In this document: piece by piece, positions 1-10,567 of the stretch | Layout: each line of letters starts with the position of its first letter | Position numbering within the stretch: position 1 is the first letter of the stretch | Position numbers and translations under genes: made by a program | Notes under the pieces: generated by a model | Databases searched by the model: none | Told to the model about the DNA's origin: nothing | What the model saw: only the letters and a program-made list of their open reading frames with translations | Assembly (NCBI GenBank): GCA_000711775.1 | Contig: ARYC01000640.1 | Span: 1-64,000, forward strand | Length of the DNA: 64,000 nt | Direction: 5' to 3' | Origin: Oxytricha trifallax | Taxonomy: Eukaryota > Ciliophora > Spirotrichea > Sporadotrichida > Oxytrichidae

Positions 1-141
1 GCCTTACAGCTAACTTTTGCAAGAGTAAAGAGTAAGTAGAAATCAATCAAAACCCTAAAACCCTCTCCTTGATTTTAACTAAATTTACCAATAGGTTTTG
101 GGGTTTATACCTTGCTGATGACAGCATTCACAATTTCAATA

Positions 142-630
142 CACTATAGTGGCGATTTTAAATAAAAGAAAGAAGAATAAGCAAAGCAAACTCTCAACGA
201 TTCACAGAGTAAATGGACTAATTTTTCTAAGGAAATTTTGAACATTTTGAAGGAGCTACTGTTCATTTTAAAATCTATGGGATCTAAATTTACACTTAAT
301 AAGATTTCATTAATACCAATCAAAGACAAAATGGCTAGATTTGAAGCATTTTTAAATAACAATAGTGATCAATTCTTGTTGAGGGAAAACCCAAAACTTT
401 TACTCCCTCTAATTCTAAAAATCAGAAATAAAATCTAAATTAAAATCTCAAGTTTTAAATTAAGAATCAAAATCATAAATAGTTCAAAAGTTTTGGGGTT
501 TATGTTGTCTGAACTTACAATTCTAATGCAACCAATTAAGGCAACAAGTGGGGAACCGAAATGTTTCATGCAATAAAGGACTATCAAAGATCCAGTTCTT
601 CCAAAACCTGCTTTAAAGAATTGTTATTGA
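142..630 (+). CDS. possible gene segment, unrecognised
   Basis: With TAA read as glutamine and TGA as stop, one frame stays open to the TGA at 628-630. It reads as a lysine- and glutamine-rich stretch followed by leucine-rich segments (LNILKELLFILKSMG and later ARFEAFLNNN near 330-360). No start codon is clear, so it may be an internal MDS of a gene whose other parts lie outside the window. I recognise no family. A 14-bp telomere-like repeat occurs at 95-108 and again inside the frame at 490-503, so part of this stretch could also be eliminated DNA. Confidence 0.3.
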
Positions 631-724
631 TTTTTTTCTCTCTATGCTGATTCTAAAAATTGATCGACGATGTTATCGGGTGGTGTTGAATCATCTAAGA
701 AGTAAATTAAGATAATTGCTAAAA

Positions 725-956
725 GGGAGTTTCACCCCAGGCTTAGCCTCTCTCTCTCTCATCTTGATCTAAAAGTTGTTGGGCTTTCACCAACCATGCC
801 TATCTGCTCTGACTTATATTGCAGGGAGTATCACCCCAGCGTCTCTTAGGTTCACCTATAACCTATAAAATAAAAAGTATTGATAATTATGGTGGGGCTT
901 TCACCCACCCTGCCTTCTTGAAGTGCCTATAGTGTTGCTGGGAGTTGCACCCAGCA
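725..956. repeat. alternating short hairpin repeats
   Basis: Five short GC-rich hairpin motifs alternate between two types. Type A (GGGAGTnnCACCC) is at about 725, 824 and 939. Type B (GGGCTTTCACC) is at about 781 and 894. Several are self-complementary, for example GCTGGGAGTTGCACCCAGC. A to A and B to B spacing is about 100-115 bp, so this looks like two and a half copies of a diverged tandem unit. The remainder of 631-1240 is AT-rich with no coding signal I can see. Confidence 0.5.
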
Positions 957-1239
957 TCTCTCTCAACATGACCTAAAACCTATAAATAATAATATAATAA
1001 TTATAATAAATCAAAAATAATTAATTGAAATAAATAAAATAAATATTAAAAATCACCAATTTATAGAATTTATATAAATGTTATTTTTATTTAATTCAAG
1101 GATTTTGGTTGTATTCACGAATAACATCATTAGAAATTTAAATATAGCTATGATTCTTAATTTCTTGTTGCTGTTCATTTAAGAAAATTATAGTATAACT
1201 TTACTTTGGAAATCTTTGACTTTGATTTTTAGACACAGT

Positions 1240-2451
1240 AATCCTAAGCTACTGTAAGTAGTCCCCCAGTGGTGCTTGGGGACACACCCTGACGACCTGA
1301 GTGACGTATGACCTCTTAGGCTGTACCCTCGTTGGGGCTCTGCAGGGCTTTGCTGGTTGTGGCTTACTGCTTAAGTTCTTACTATGGATAGTTGAAAAGA
1401 ATAATACATTGTGGGAGTATAAAACAGAACTTAAAGGGCTTGTCTGAGCTCAGTGAAACTATACTATACTTGTTGGTGTTTGCTGATAACTGGTAAGTAC
1501 TATTCACCTCCTTAACCTACTATTGGCGTCCGCTATGCGTGCTTGCTCCTCTGGAGCGTGTTGTTGACTCTTGGTTTGACTTTGTTTGAGTTAGTTTAGT
1601 TTTAGTTCCTTCGCTGCCTAAGCTAAGTGGTGAGTTGGGGTTTACAAACCTTGCTCACAGTGAATAGTTCTTTGGCTTCTAATAGTCTATATTAACGTCT
1701 CTCGGGGTCTTGTGTTGGGTATAGGCTGGCTACGACCTACCTTGTGCAGCCCTCCTTCGCTGCCGAGCGGTCCTCTGGCCAGGGCAGCCAATCTCTGGTG
1801 TTCATTGCACTGGGGAAGGGTTGCTTGCGAGCGTTGGAGTCTTAAGGAGGCATGTCTGAGTCGTTATCTTCACGATTCCAGCTCATTTCCCTCATTTTGG
1901 CCTTGAAATCGTGGAGGGACGCGTATTTCGGGAATATCGGATGGTCTCGATGCGTCCCCTGCCACCTCTTGCATGTCTGGTTGATGTTTACGAGTAATTA
2001 GCAGCAATATCTCGTTATCCTACCAAACGTTCACGAAGTCAGGTGCATTGGTAGCGATGCTAACGTCTCAAAGAGGGTCCTGGAGGATTTCCACTTCTCC
2101 CTTCCTAAGGCCAAAAGGGACCCTCTCTAGCAGGTATTTGAGGCCTAGCTCACCCCCTATTGATATAAGTCTGTTCAAATCAGTTGTTATTGGTGTTATA
2201 TGTATAGATGCTTGATGTTCGCTGTATTGGTGGCAACTATGATCATGTGGGATCGAGTGGGGGTGTCGCCAATGCACGTAAAGGTCCCTTTTAGACGATT
2301 TCAAGGTCAAAACGATCGATTTGGACACCCCCGACATTTCGAGGTAGGTTATCTCGACTTCTACCACCAATCGGGTGCTCTCCTCCTATCTTGGTGTTAT
2401 CATGAGTATTATCGACATTTGAGTTGGGGTGGTGGGGAGAGGAGGGTTCTT
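1240..2451. other. GC-rich stretch without a convincing gene
   Basis: Base composition shifts sharply to GC-rich at about 1240 and stays so to about 6450, unlike the AT-rich DNA on both sides. In this first part I see only short frames on either strand and no recognisable protein. It could be the 5' part of the transposon whose genes lie at 3036-6419, or a separate degenerate element. Confidence 0.35.
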
Positions 2452-2753
2452 GAAAATCGATTTCACAAAATCACATAAGTCATACTCATTTTTCCGTTAG
2501 AGATAGTACTAGTAGTTTTAGTTCTAGCCGATATTATTATAATAACCACCCCTCTAAATCCGCGGTTCCGACCACTTCTTCTTAGTCAAATGGTATTAGT
2601 AATGTTGCTAACCATCTTCCTGATTTTAGAAATAGGTTTGGGAGTGATCTGAGAGGTCGAGTTGAACTCCAAGGTGCATCCGAGGGAAATGAGGAGGGGT
2701 CGTTGGGTCTTGATGCCAGAACAGAAATTTGTGTGGCCGACCTACCGATATGA
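2452..2753 (+). CDS. small open frame, unrecognised
   Basis: A frame of about 100 codons runs from just after a TGA at about 2449 to the TGA at 2751-2753. It is Ser/Thr-rich at first (STSSFSSSRYYYNN) and then charged, ending VADLPI. One in-frame TAG would be glutamine. There is no clear ATG. It lies in the GC-rich island upstream of the transposon genes and may be a remnant of the same element. Function unknown. Confidence 0.25.
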
Positions 2754-3035
2754 AAGTTTGAGTGTTGGATTTTCACTTGCTCAAGATATCTTCTCCAAAA
2801 CTTCTATACCCGCTGTATGATTGATGCTTTTGATTCAAGGCATTCGAATATGCTTGTTAACGTTAGCATATGCTTGATTGGCATGATAGGGGGTGCTAGG
2901 GTAGGTGGATTGATAAAAAGAGTGATTTATAATAAGTATATATAGTTAAATTTATAATTTTAAATTCAATCAACTTAAAATAAACTAATTATGCTTCTAT
3001 AAGAGTGAACCGCTCAATCACTCGCCACCATCACT

Positions 3036-4755
3036 ATGGGATCAATGAATGCTTCCACACCTGCAACGCCATTGTCAGTCATGTCTCCTTTATAAGCAGG
3101 TAAAGTACAACAAAAACCAATACAGACCCTACCATACCTAAGGAGTTCCTTTAGCTAAATTTCGACACTTTTCATTGCTGTTGACAGGACTGGCTATAGG
3201 TACGGTACTCTTGAGAGCGCTTGGTGCAAAGATAGTAATGCTAGTCTATCCTCTAAAGCTATAATTTTAAGTTGAATTGCGAGATGAATTTCAGAACTCT
3301 ACCAGCAGGGGCTTGCGTCTCCATTTATTTCTGTTCCATTGGCCCAGTTTAGGTAGGTGGCTGATATGTGGTAGAAGCTTTCTCAAAAGAACCCTCAAGA
3401 AGCACATTGCAACTTAGCATACTGTCAACCTTGAGTTAAAAGACTAGAAGCTCGAGCAAGCATTCGTTCAAGAGCGCAACCAAGATCTAGATGTGCAGCC
3501 AATATAGAAGGCTCCGACACCAAGAGACAAGAAAGCTCATAAAGTGAAGTCCCCTAAGATTGTGCAATCGATTCAAGAGGTTGATAAGAGAAATGTATTC
3601 AACTTCCCAGAGAAGGCATGGGAGTTCAAGCAGCTGCAACTGAAGGTGAAGCCTCACTGGAAGATCCTTAGCACTCTCAAACCATTGCAAGATGTTCCCA
3701 TTCCAGCAAAGCAGGTAATTTGATCTGAATTTGACTAGTATAGGTAGCCAAGCAGCACCAACTGCTCGCAAGAGGCGAGATCCTTCAAGGGGTGTACTTC
3801 GAATGCTTGACGCTCGACGTGAAACTGTACCCAGAGCAGATTTACCAGCTGAAATCCTTGGTTTACAAGCAAGCCATGCTTTACTTATTAAATAGCAGAA
3901 TCAAAGAGCAGTCCTAAAGTAAGATATCATAACCTAGTCATACCTTCGATAGAGTTTGTAAACTCCAAAGTCCTTGGCTTGCTGCAAGAGACCAAGCGCT
4001 CCATCTTCGAGTCATACCTCAACAGCTAGCTGGTAAGGAGTGTCAACAATGCTTTCACAGCATACCTTGACGAGAGCAATCCCCATTGTGCAGAGGCGCT
4101 TGAAGTCTTGAAAACGAATGAGCGAATTGACACCGATATCTTCGATTACCTTGGCTTCTCGAAGTTCAGCTTCATCCACTTCAAAACTCACATTAGTTGG
4201 AAGCCTGGAACCTTCAAGGAGAGACCCCGCAAGGGCTAGCTTCCTTACTAGCCTTCGTCAAAGCAGATTTCGAATGCAAAGAACTTGTTTGAGCAAGGCT
4301 GGTACATGGCAATGGTGTTCCAGAGGTTGGTAAACCATTTTATGAGCTTCCCTTACAAGTCAACATCATTACAGCATCAGTGCCTCATCACGTACCTCAA
4401 GCAGTGGTTGAATGAGAACAAGTCCCTTAGAGCGCATCACGTCAAGACCAGCAAGGGCGAAGAACTGCTAGCGATCGCCAAGAGGTATGAAAACTTGATA
4501 TGCCACCTGCTTCACCCAGCAACTAAAGTCCACAAAGGGACTATACAGTACCTAAGGAGTCAAGTTTCCAAGAAAGCTGCCAAGTGCAAGACTCAGACCT
4601 AGAACTTGCTTCCACCACACCTGCAGCTTAGAATGGCGAGATTGAGGAAGGCCCTCAACATGGGAACCGTGATGAAGCCTCATTGCTTCGAGAGTGCAAT
4701 CGCTTACTTGATCGTGAAGGGGAACAAGGAGGAGTGGATCTATGAGCTGGAGTGA
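3036..4755 (+). CDS. transposon-associated protein, function unknown
   Basis: Reading from an ATG at 3036 (MGSMNASTPATPLSV), the frame is rebuilt by removing tiny GT-AG introns: 3100-3125 (26 nt), another at about 3711-3743 after PAKQ, and probably one near 3919. The best-supported part is about 3950-4755, a continuous basic protein with NLFEQGWYMAMVFQRL, LITYLKQWLNENKSLRAHH and a C-terminal AYLIVKGNKEEWIYELE before TGA. Several glutamines are TAG. No domain is recognised. The position 175 bp before a transposase gene on the same strand suggests an accessory protein of the same element. Frame changes upstream of 3950 are partly guessed, and the copy may be degenerate. Confidence 0.45.
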
Positions 4756-4930
4756 TTTCGAATCAGTTCGTGAGAGTGAAATTAAAATTTTGCATGTTAA
4801 ATATCTAATCTTTCATACACTATACCTCTATCAACAGCGCTCACGCCTGTTCGCTGATAACTTCTATATTGTCTAATAGCAATTTTATTCCAATTTTAAT
4901 TTATTTCAAAACCCCGAAACCCCTTCGTAC

Positions 4931-6419
4931 ATGGAATCGCTGTCGAACTCTATAGGTTTTGACGAATAGTCAGCTAAGAGTCCCTCTCATCACAGTTTCT
5001 CATCGCAATCGATACTTAACTATGGGTTTCTCTGCAATCAAAGGAGTACGAAGAGATCAAGCAGAGTGCGCTGAAGCCATAGGAGAAGACTGTAGTGAAG
5101 TGGACATCGGTCGTGCTGGGCATCAACTTCCCCTCCAATCGTAAACCAACTAAGCTCTCTTATTCCTCAGGCACTCTCCTTAACAATCGGTAGTATGCAA
5201 GACTAGATCAGCCTAAGCTCCAGAACAGGAACAGCACCTGGAAGTTTTCCACCCACTCTCCAGAGTCCAAACTCGAAATCGATCTTTGCAAAGCTAGACT
5301 GGAAATCTTACACTTAGGAACAGCGTATCTTGGGTCCGGGAGGGGAGAGCATTGCTGCCACTCCTGTGAAAAATCGTCGTAATCAGAGACACACTCAGCT
5401 GTCACCTATCCTGGAAGCCCCGGAGGGCAGTGCTCAGCACGCATCGCTGCAGAAGCGCTTCGACGCCATCAAAATTTGCAGCTCCTCCAAGAAGGCTCGC
5501 AGTTAGCCAGAAACCCCTCTCAAATCGTCGTCTGCGCTCGCTCCCTTGCTTCAGAACCTGGCCAACCTCAGGTTGGAATCCACCTAACGCAAGGACAGCG
5601 AAGTTTTAGGCGTTGCAGGCAGTAGAAGCAGGATTCCAATCACTCCTAAACGTCTTCAGCTATCGAGTTTGGATGGGAGCAACAGCTAAATCAGAGAGTA
5701 TTCACTGTAAAGTAAGCGAATTCTACCAATTTATGTTAACTTATAGAAGGTTTAGAAACAAGTTAAGCAGGTAAGCTCTAGAAGCAAGCAGCTATAGCGA
5801 ACATTGGTAGTAGTTGCATCGAATCGCTATAGTAGTACACTCCCATCGCAGTGGTGCGCCAACAAGCCAACCAACGCCTAGGCAAGTATGGGGTCTTGGC
5901 AAGGAATCTCTCAATCGCGAAGGAGGCGACAAAGCGGCAGCAGTTTTCCATGAGTTTCGTGGCGGCCATCACCAAGGACAGGTTGATCTCGAGTTAGGTC
6001 ATCGAGGGCGCGTTCGACGCCATGCTGTTCGAGAACTTCCTCTATCACACCCTGCGCCAGCTGCGCAATGACAAGAACCTCGCGTCGAAGAGGATCGTGC
6101 TTCTCATGGACAACGCAGTCATTCACAAGTATTCGGAGGTGCTGGCTACAGCCAGGAAGTTCAAGGTGACGGTGCTATTCAACGCCGAATACTCGCCCTG
6201 GCTGAACCCGATAGAGCAGTTGTTCTCGTATATCAAGAGGCACCTTCGATAGGAGCAGGCTGACAGCAAGTAAGCATCGTATACCTAACACTTTATAGGA
6301 TCCACCTCGTGAAGCGGCTCTCGCAGATTCTGAAAGCCATGACCAATACTGACGTGAACAAGCTCTGGGCCTTCAGCGTGAAGCAGTGGTGCAGCACCAT
6401 CAAGCATGCCTTCGTTTGA
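4931..6419 (+). CDS. DDE transposase (Tc1/mariner/IS630-like), probably degenerate
   Basis: The C-terminal half (about 5860-6419) is a DDE_3-type transposase core. It contains SMSFVAAITKDRLISSQVI, then VLLMDNAVIHK (second catalytic Asp), then YSPWLNPIEQLFSYIKRHLR (catalytic Glu in NPIE). A 29-nt GT-AG intron at 6270-6298 precedes the last exon, which ends KHAFV and TGA at 6417-6419. Upstream, an ATG at 4931 opens a Ser/Lys/Gln-rich region (about 5200-5720) that could be a DNA-binding N-terminus. I could not find the first catalytic Asp or a continuous frame through 5040-5200 and 5720-5860, so this copy is probably damaged or carries unresolved introns. GC-rich codon use contrasts with neighbouring genes. 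Confidence 0.6.
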
Positions 6420-6689
6420 TGCAAATGTTGGCAACAATCATCAACCTACCAAGAGTGGCAAGAGTAAGCAAGAATCGCAAAAACGAGCGTGTTATTGATT
6501 AGATTAGCGATTAAACCGAATTATTACATATTACACTTTTAAGTTTAAGTTTTAATCAGTCAAACCTTTCAAACTACCAAAACCTCTCTCGCTTGCTCGC
6601 ATTGTAAGCGCTAACTTCATTGCTAATGTAGCCATTCGAGATATTGATGAATCATAGCATGTTAGAGTGCTTAACTCGCTCTAATTGCT

Positions 6690-7060
6690 CCATCCAACTT
6701 CTTGGAACAGCTACTAGTACCAACTGCTCACACCAGCTGCTCGCTTCAACTACTAGGTCCAGCTTGTCTCTCCTTCTGCTCGAGTCAACTGCTTAATCTA
6801 ATTGCCCGAACTAACTACTCTCTCCAACTGGTCGAACCAACTGCTTGCTCAAACTTGTTGCATCCATTGCTCGGACCAACTGCTCGCTCCAACTGCTCGC
6901 ACCAACTACTAGCTCCAACTGCTCTCATAAACTGCTTGCACCAACTGCTATGCCTAACTGATCAGACCAATAACTAGATCCAACTACTCGCTCAAAGTGC
7001 TTATACCAGCTGCTCGCTCCAACTGCTAGCTCCAATTGCTCGCACCAGCAGCTCATATGA
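6690..7060. repeat. 12-bp minisatellite
   Basis: About 30 imperfect copies of a 12-bp unit close to CCAACTGCTCGC. Because 12 is a multiple of three, each frame reads as a four-residue repeat, which produces a spurious Leu/Pro/Ser/Cys-rich open frame. I interpret it as a tandem repeat at the edge of the GC-rich island, not a gene. Confidence 0.8.
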
Positions 7061-8058
7061 CACTACTAATGGATAATAGGAACGAAATCTAGATCAATCA
7101 CTAATTGGTTCCAACTAAGCGTATTCGATAAAGCTTCGTCCTGAAGTGACCTTGCCACTATGAACCACCACGTATAACGATAAACTACTATGATAATTAG
7201 TGTTGGTTAATTGATTTAGAAATCAAAAAGTTGAATATTCAAAAAAAAACAGGGTTTATACAACTATCATCAATATAGCTTGCACAAGGAGCTCGATTTG
7301 AAGCCAACAAAATTCTTGATTACTTATGATCAATATTTTATTATAAAATTATGAATTTATTTATTTAATTTCCCTATGTTTCGTATTTTATCAATAACAT
7401 AAAACAGTACAATGTACAATGTACAATTTGGTCATAATTATTTTAATATTAAAATTTTTAATTAAATGTGTGATAATTCAACCTGTATTTTAACTATATC
7501 TATTAAGTGGCAGTTCAAGATTAATATAAATTGAACATAGATTTGATTTATTTCTTTCTAATTTCCTAATATTATGTTTTTTAGCAACTAATTAATATAG
7601 GAAACTGAAATGATGCTTGCTTTTTATTAAAATTAAGTTTAATTTATTCTTATATATTAACATGAATAATTTTAAAATAAATATCTATGATAAGTATCAA
7701 ATCTTAAATAATAAATATTTTTAATGCATAAAATAAATTATTTTATTAAAATATTAAATAATGAATAAATTAACTTTAATTTTAGTAGAAAAGTAATTAA
7801 GTTTTAAATAAAAAATTAAAATAAAATTTATGATATATTAATATATATTTTTTAATAATATAAGAAATGGGCTCAAGTAGTAAAAATATGAAATTTACCA
7901 CTTGAGCCCATATTTAATATAATAATATAAAATTCAAACAAATTTCTAATAAATAATTATAATTATGTTTGGAGAATGATTTATTTATAATTTCTATGTA
8001 TTTTAAGAATTTAAATATTTCAGATTTTTATCTTATTTTGACTGAATTATTGACAAGT
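7061..8058. other. AT-rich intergenic region with one hairpin
   Basis: No coding signal on either strand. At 7867-7911 there is a perfect-looking hairpin with 12-13 bp arms (ATGGGCTCAAGT and its complement) around a loop of about 20 nt. Its function is unknown. It lies downstream of the CLC gene at 8059-10259 (-) and could be a small palindromic element. Confidence 0.6.
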
Positions 8059-10259
8059 TCATGGATGTATTTATTGACAAGTTTACCAGGCTTATTTCTC
8101 AATCAATAAAATAAGTGAGTCTCTTTCCACTATGCCAATTGGCTAACTTCTATCATTTAGAACAGGAAACCCGTTATATTTCGTATTTTTAAGTTGGAAA
8201 AACACATCTCCTACTTTCACAAGGAAGGGGAAAGTGCTCACCGGGGCTGCCATTAAATTATATGCACTTAAGTGACGGTTTTAAGTTTAAGTAATTCTAA
8301 AGAAATATTCATAAAAAATAAAACTAAAGAATATCATAAATAAATTTATGAAATTGCAACATTTAATGATTAAAATAAAATTTAAGTTGGAATCTTTAAA
8401 CCTATGACTGGAATGTTTTTAGATCTAAGAGCACCTAAGTAAATAGATTTATTAATCAAGATGGATCCAGCACCGTAAGAAGCCAAAAGCGTGAAAATAA
8501 TTGGCAGAAAGAGCTCGACATTTGAAGTTGTCTCAAGCATAATTACGGCCAATGAGTAAGTCATCCTGGTTGATCCAGATAAATTAACATGTAATAGGTG
8601 AGCATTATTATAAAGATCTTAAGTTCAACATATATTTTATAAGTTTAACATAGCTGTTGCTCCAAGGATACAAAAATATAATTTAATTATTATATAAGAT
8701 TGCCATAGTTTCTGCATTCAAAGTATATTCTTAATTGGTAAAGATCATGACATGCACTTGATTATATAGATACCCTAATCAAAAATATTCTTCATAAATT
8801 ATTACAATTTGAAAGGATTGGATTAATAGTAAAATGAATGCACATCCAATTAAAATGCAGGGCAAGAATATACCACAAGGTACAGCAGTGCCAGAAGTTA
8901 CACAAGTAAAAAAGTACCAAACTGCAATGAATATTCCAACATTGTATATCTTGAAATTATTACCATCTGACATGAAAGTGTGAATAATGTTTGATTAAGA
9001 ATTGAATAAAAGAGTTGCTAATCTGTTGTAGTATCCCTCAGGACATGTAAAGCGTTTATAAAAATGTGGGATTATTAAAATGAAAATTGGGAGTACTTCT
9101 ATTCTAATTATAACTTCAATTCCTTTTTTAATCATGAAATCCTCTGGATCATTCTTAATACATGTATTAGTGAATTATGAACACACAAAGAAAACAGTGA
9201 CTGTTAAAATGACAAGGAATACAGCTTCAGCAACCTTCATCCATTTTTGAGTTAAGACTTTCTTTCTTAAAACATTGACCTTGTTGTTAATTATAATAAA
9301 TAAGGCACCTAGGAGACCTCCTACAACTCCAACCACCACTGCTGCAAAAAGTGAATCTAAATAAGGCACATCCAGAGACGAGGCAAGTTTGACACTTCCA
9401 GAGTTGACAACTGCGATATAGCAAAACATATATAATAAAAATAGGGTTGGAAAATATAATTTTGAAATTTTACAATATTACTGACTTTTCCATGATAAAG
9501 TTGCTGTAAAATTGAGAGTACAAAAGTACTAATGCTTGAAGCAAAGAATATTTTCCAAGTTAATGAGAATGACCAAAATGTGCTGGGTTTTGACATTTCA
9601 TACGCGAATAGTGAACCTCCTATAGGCGAACCAAAAGCGGCACTGACTCCTGCAGCAGTTCCTATAGCCAGCAATTTTCTCTTTTCAAGATCATTCCTAA
9701 AATATCTGAAGCAACTAAATGGTAGATATGCCGACAAGTATCCAACTATAGAGCCCATATGCACTAGAGGGCCTTCTTTACCTCCGCATATTCCTCCAGA
9801 AACAGCTAGTGCTAAGCCTACAAATTTCACAACAAGGGTTTTGGGGCAAATATAGTCTGAGTATCCGACTCCATTTAAAATACCCATAGCTTCTGCCACT
9901 CCAGAACCCAAGGCAGTAGGAGTAAAGAAAACTACTAGAAGTGCGGTAATGAGTACATAGATAGAACTTATGATGATTAATGCAAACCATCCAAGTCCTG
10001 GATTGTTTGGAACTATATACTGAGTTGCTTCCCATCTGACATGCATCAGCCACTCAACAGAAATATCTAGAAGAAATGCTATAATGCCCATGAATGATCC
10101 AATTATCAAACAGAGAAGCCACATATAAGCCTGGACTATGTTTCCTGTTGGTCTCATTTTGTATACGTTTCCCCATACTTTTTGAAAATCCAATGAAGTC
10201 TTCTTTTTGTACTCCTAGTCTGGCCTAGGATAGATTTTGAGACTATGATCTGCTCTCAT
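8059..10259 (-). CDS. CLC-type chloride channel/transporter, IES-laden copy
   Basis: The ATG at 10259-10257 starts MRADHSLKIYPRP, with a TAG read as Gln. CLC signatures follow in order: GSGVAEAMG, GKEGPLVHMG with the gating Glu, TSGTAVPCGIFLPC (GxFxP), MTYSLAVIMLETT and INKSIYLGALRS. A first CBS domain (NGFPVLNDRSQPIGIVERDS) sits near 8100-8230 before a TGA at 8059-8061. Coding pieces are separated by AT-rich gaps: about 9430-9500 (probable intron or IES), 9080-9180, 8595-8850 where GYLYNQ and LGATAM fragments are isolated, and 8260-8380. I see no second CBS domain, unlike the paralogue next door. It is either a gene with many IESs whose last segment is elsewhere, or a decaying duplicate. By family it would move Cl- across an intracellular or plasma membrane. 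Confidence 0.8.
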
Positions 10260-10567
10260 TATTATAAGAAGTGTTGTTATAATATATATATTATAAAAAT
10301 GTTTCAAATCTTATGGATACTTTTTTAATAAATACTATAGATAAATATGAAACTATTTAGAAATTTAATTATCATCTATCATTAATTCAAGTTTTATGCT
10401 AAACCAATTTGTATTAAAAACCAAATTTTTTTAGATAAAAAAATAATCAAAATTATTTGATTTAATGTTATTACTCTATAAAAATGAAACAATGATTAAT
10501 GACATCATAATAAATTAAAAAAAACAATATGTTGAAAAATACAATTTGGCAATATTGTGATGAAATT
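10260..10567. other. AT-rich spacer between the CLC genes
   Basis: About 300 bp of A/T-rich DNA with no open frame of note. It separates two genes on the same strand, so it should hold the 3' end of the upstream gene and the promoter of the downstream one. I see no distinct motif. Confidence 0.6.

Larger units (their letters stand above)
3000..6500 (+). mobile_element. GC-rich DDE transposon (non-TBE), ends not found
   Basis: Two same-strand genes (3036-4755 and 4931-6419) share high GC content, very short introns and in-frame TAG/TAA glutamine codons. The second encodes the C-terminal part of a Tc1/mariner/IS630-type DDE transposase. I could not find terminal inverted repeats or a target duplication, so the limits are only those of the genes. 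It is clearly different from the TBEs elsewhere in the window, which are AT-rich and end in telomere repeats. Confidence 0.5.

Noticed and set aside
1712..1906. Short plus-strand frame in the GC-rich island
   Set aside because: No ATG, no family, no Gln TAG codons. Expected by chance in GC-rich DNA.
6702..6977. Protein-coding reading of the minisatellite
   Set aside because: The frame results from a 12-bp repeat unit and reads open in more than one phase.
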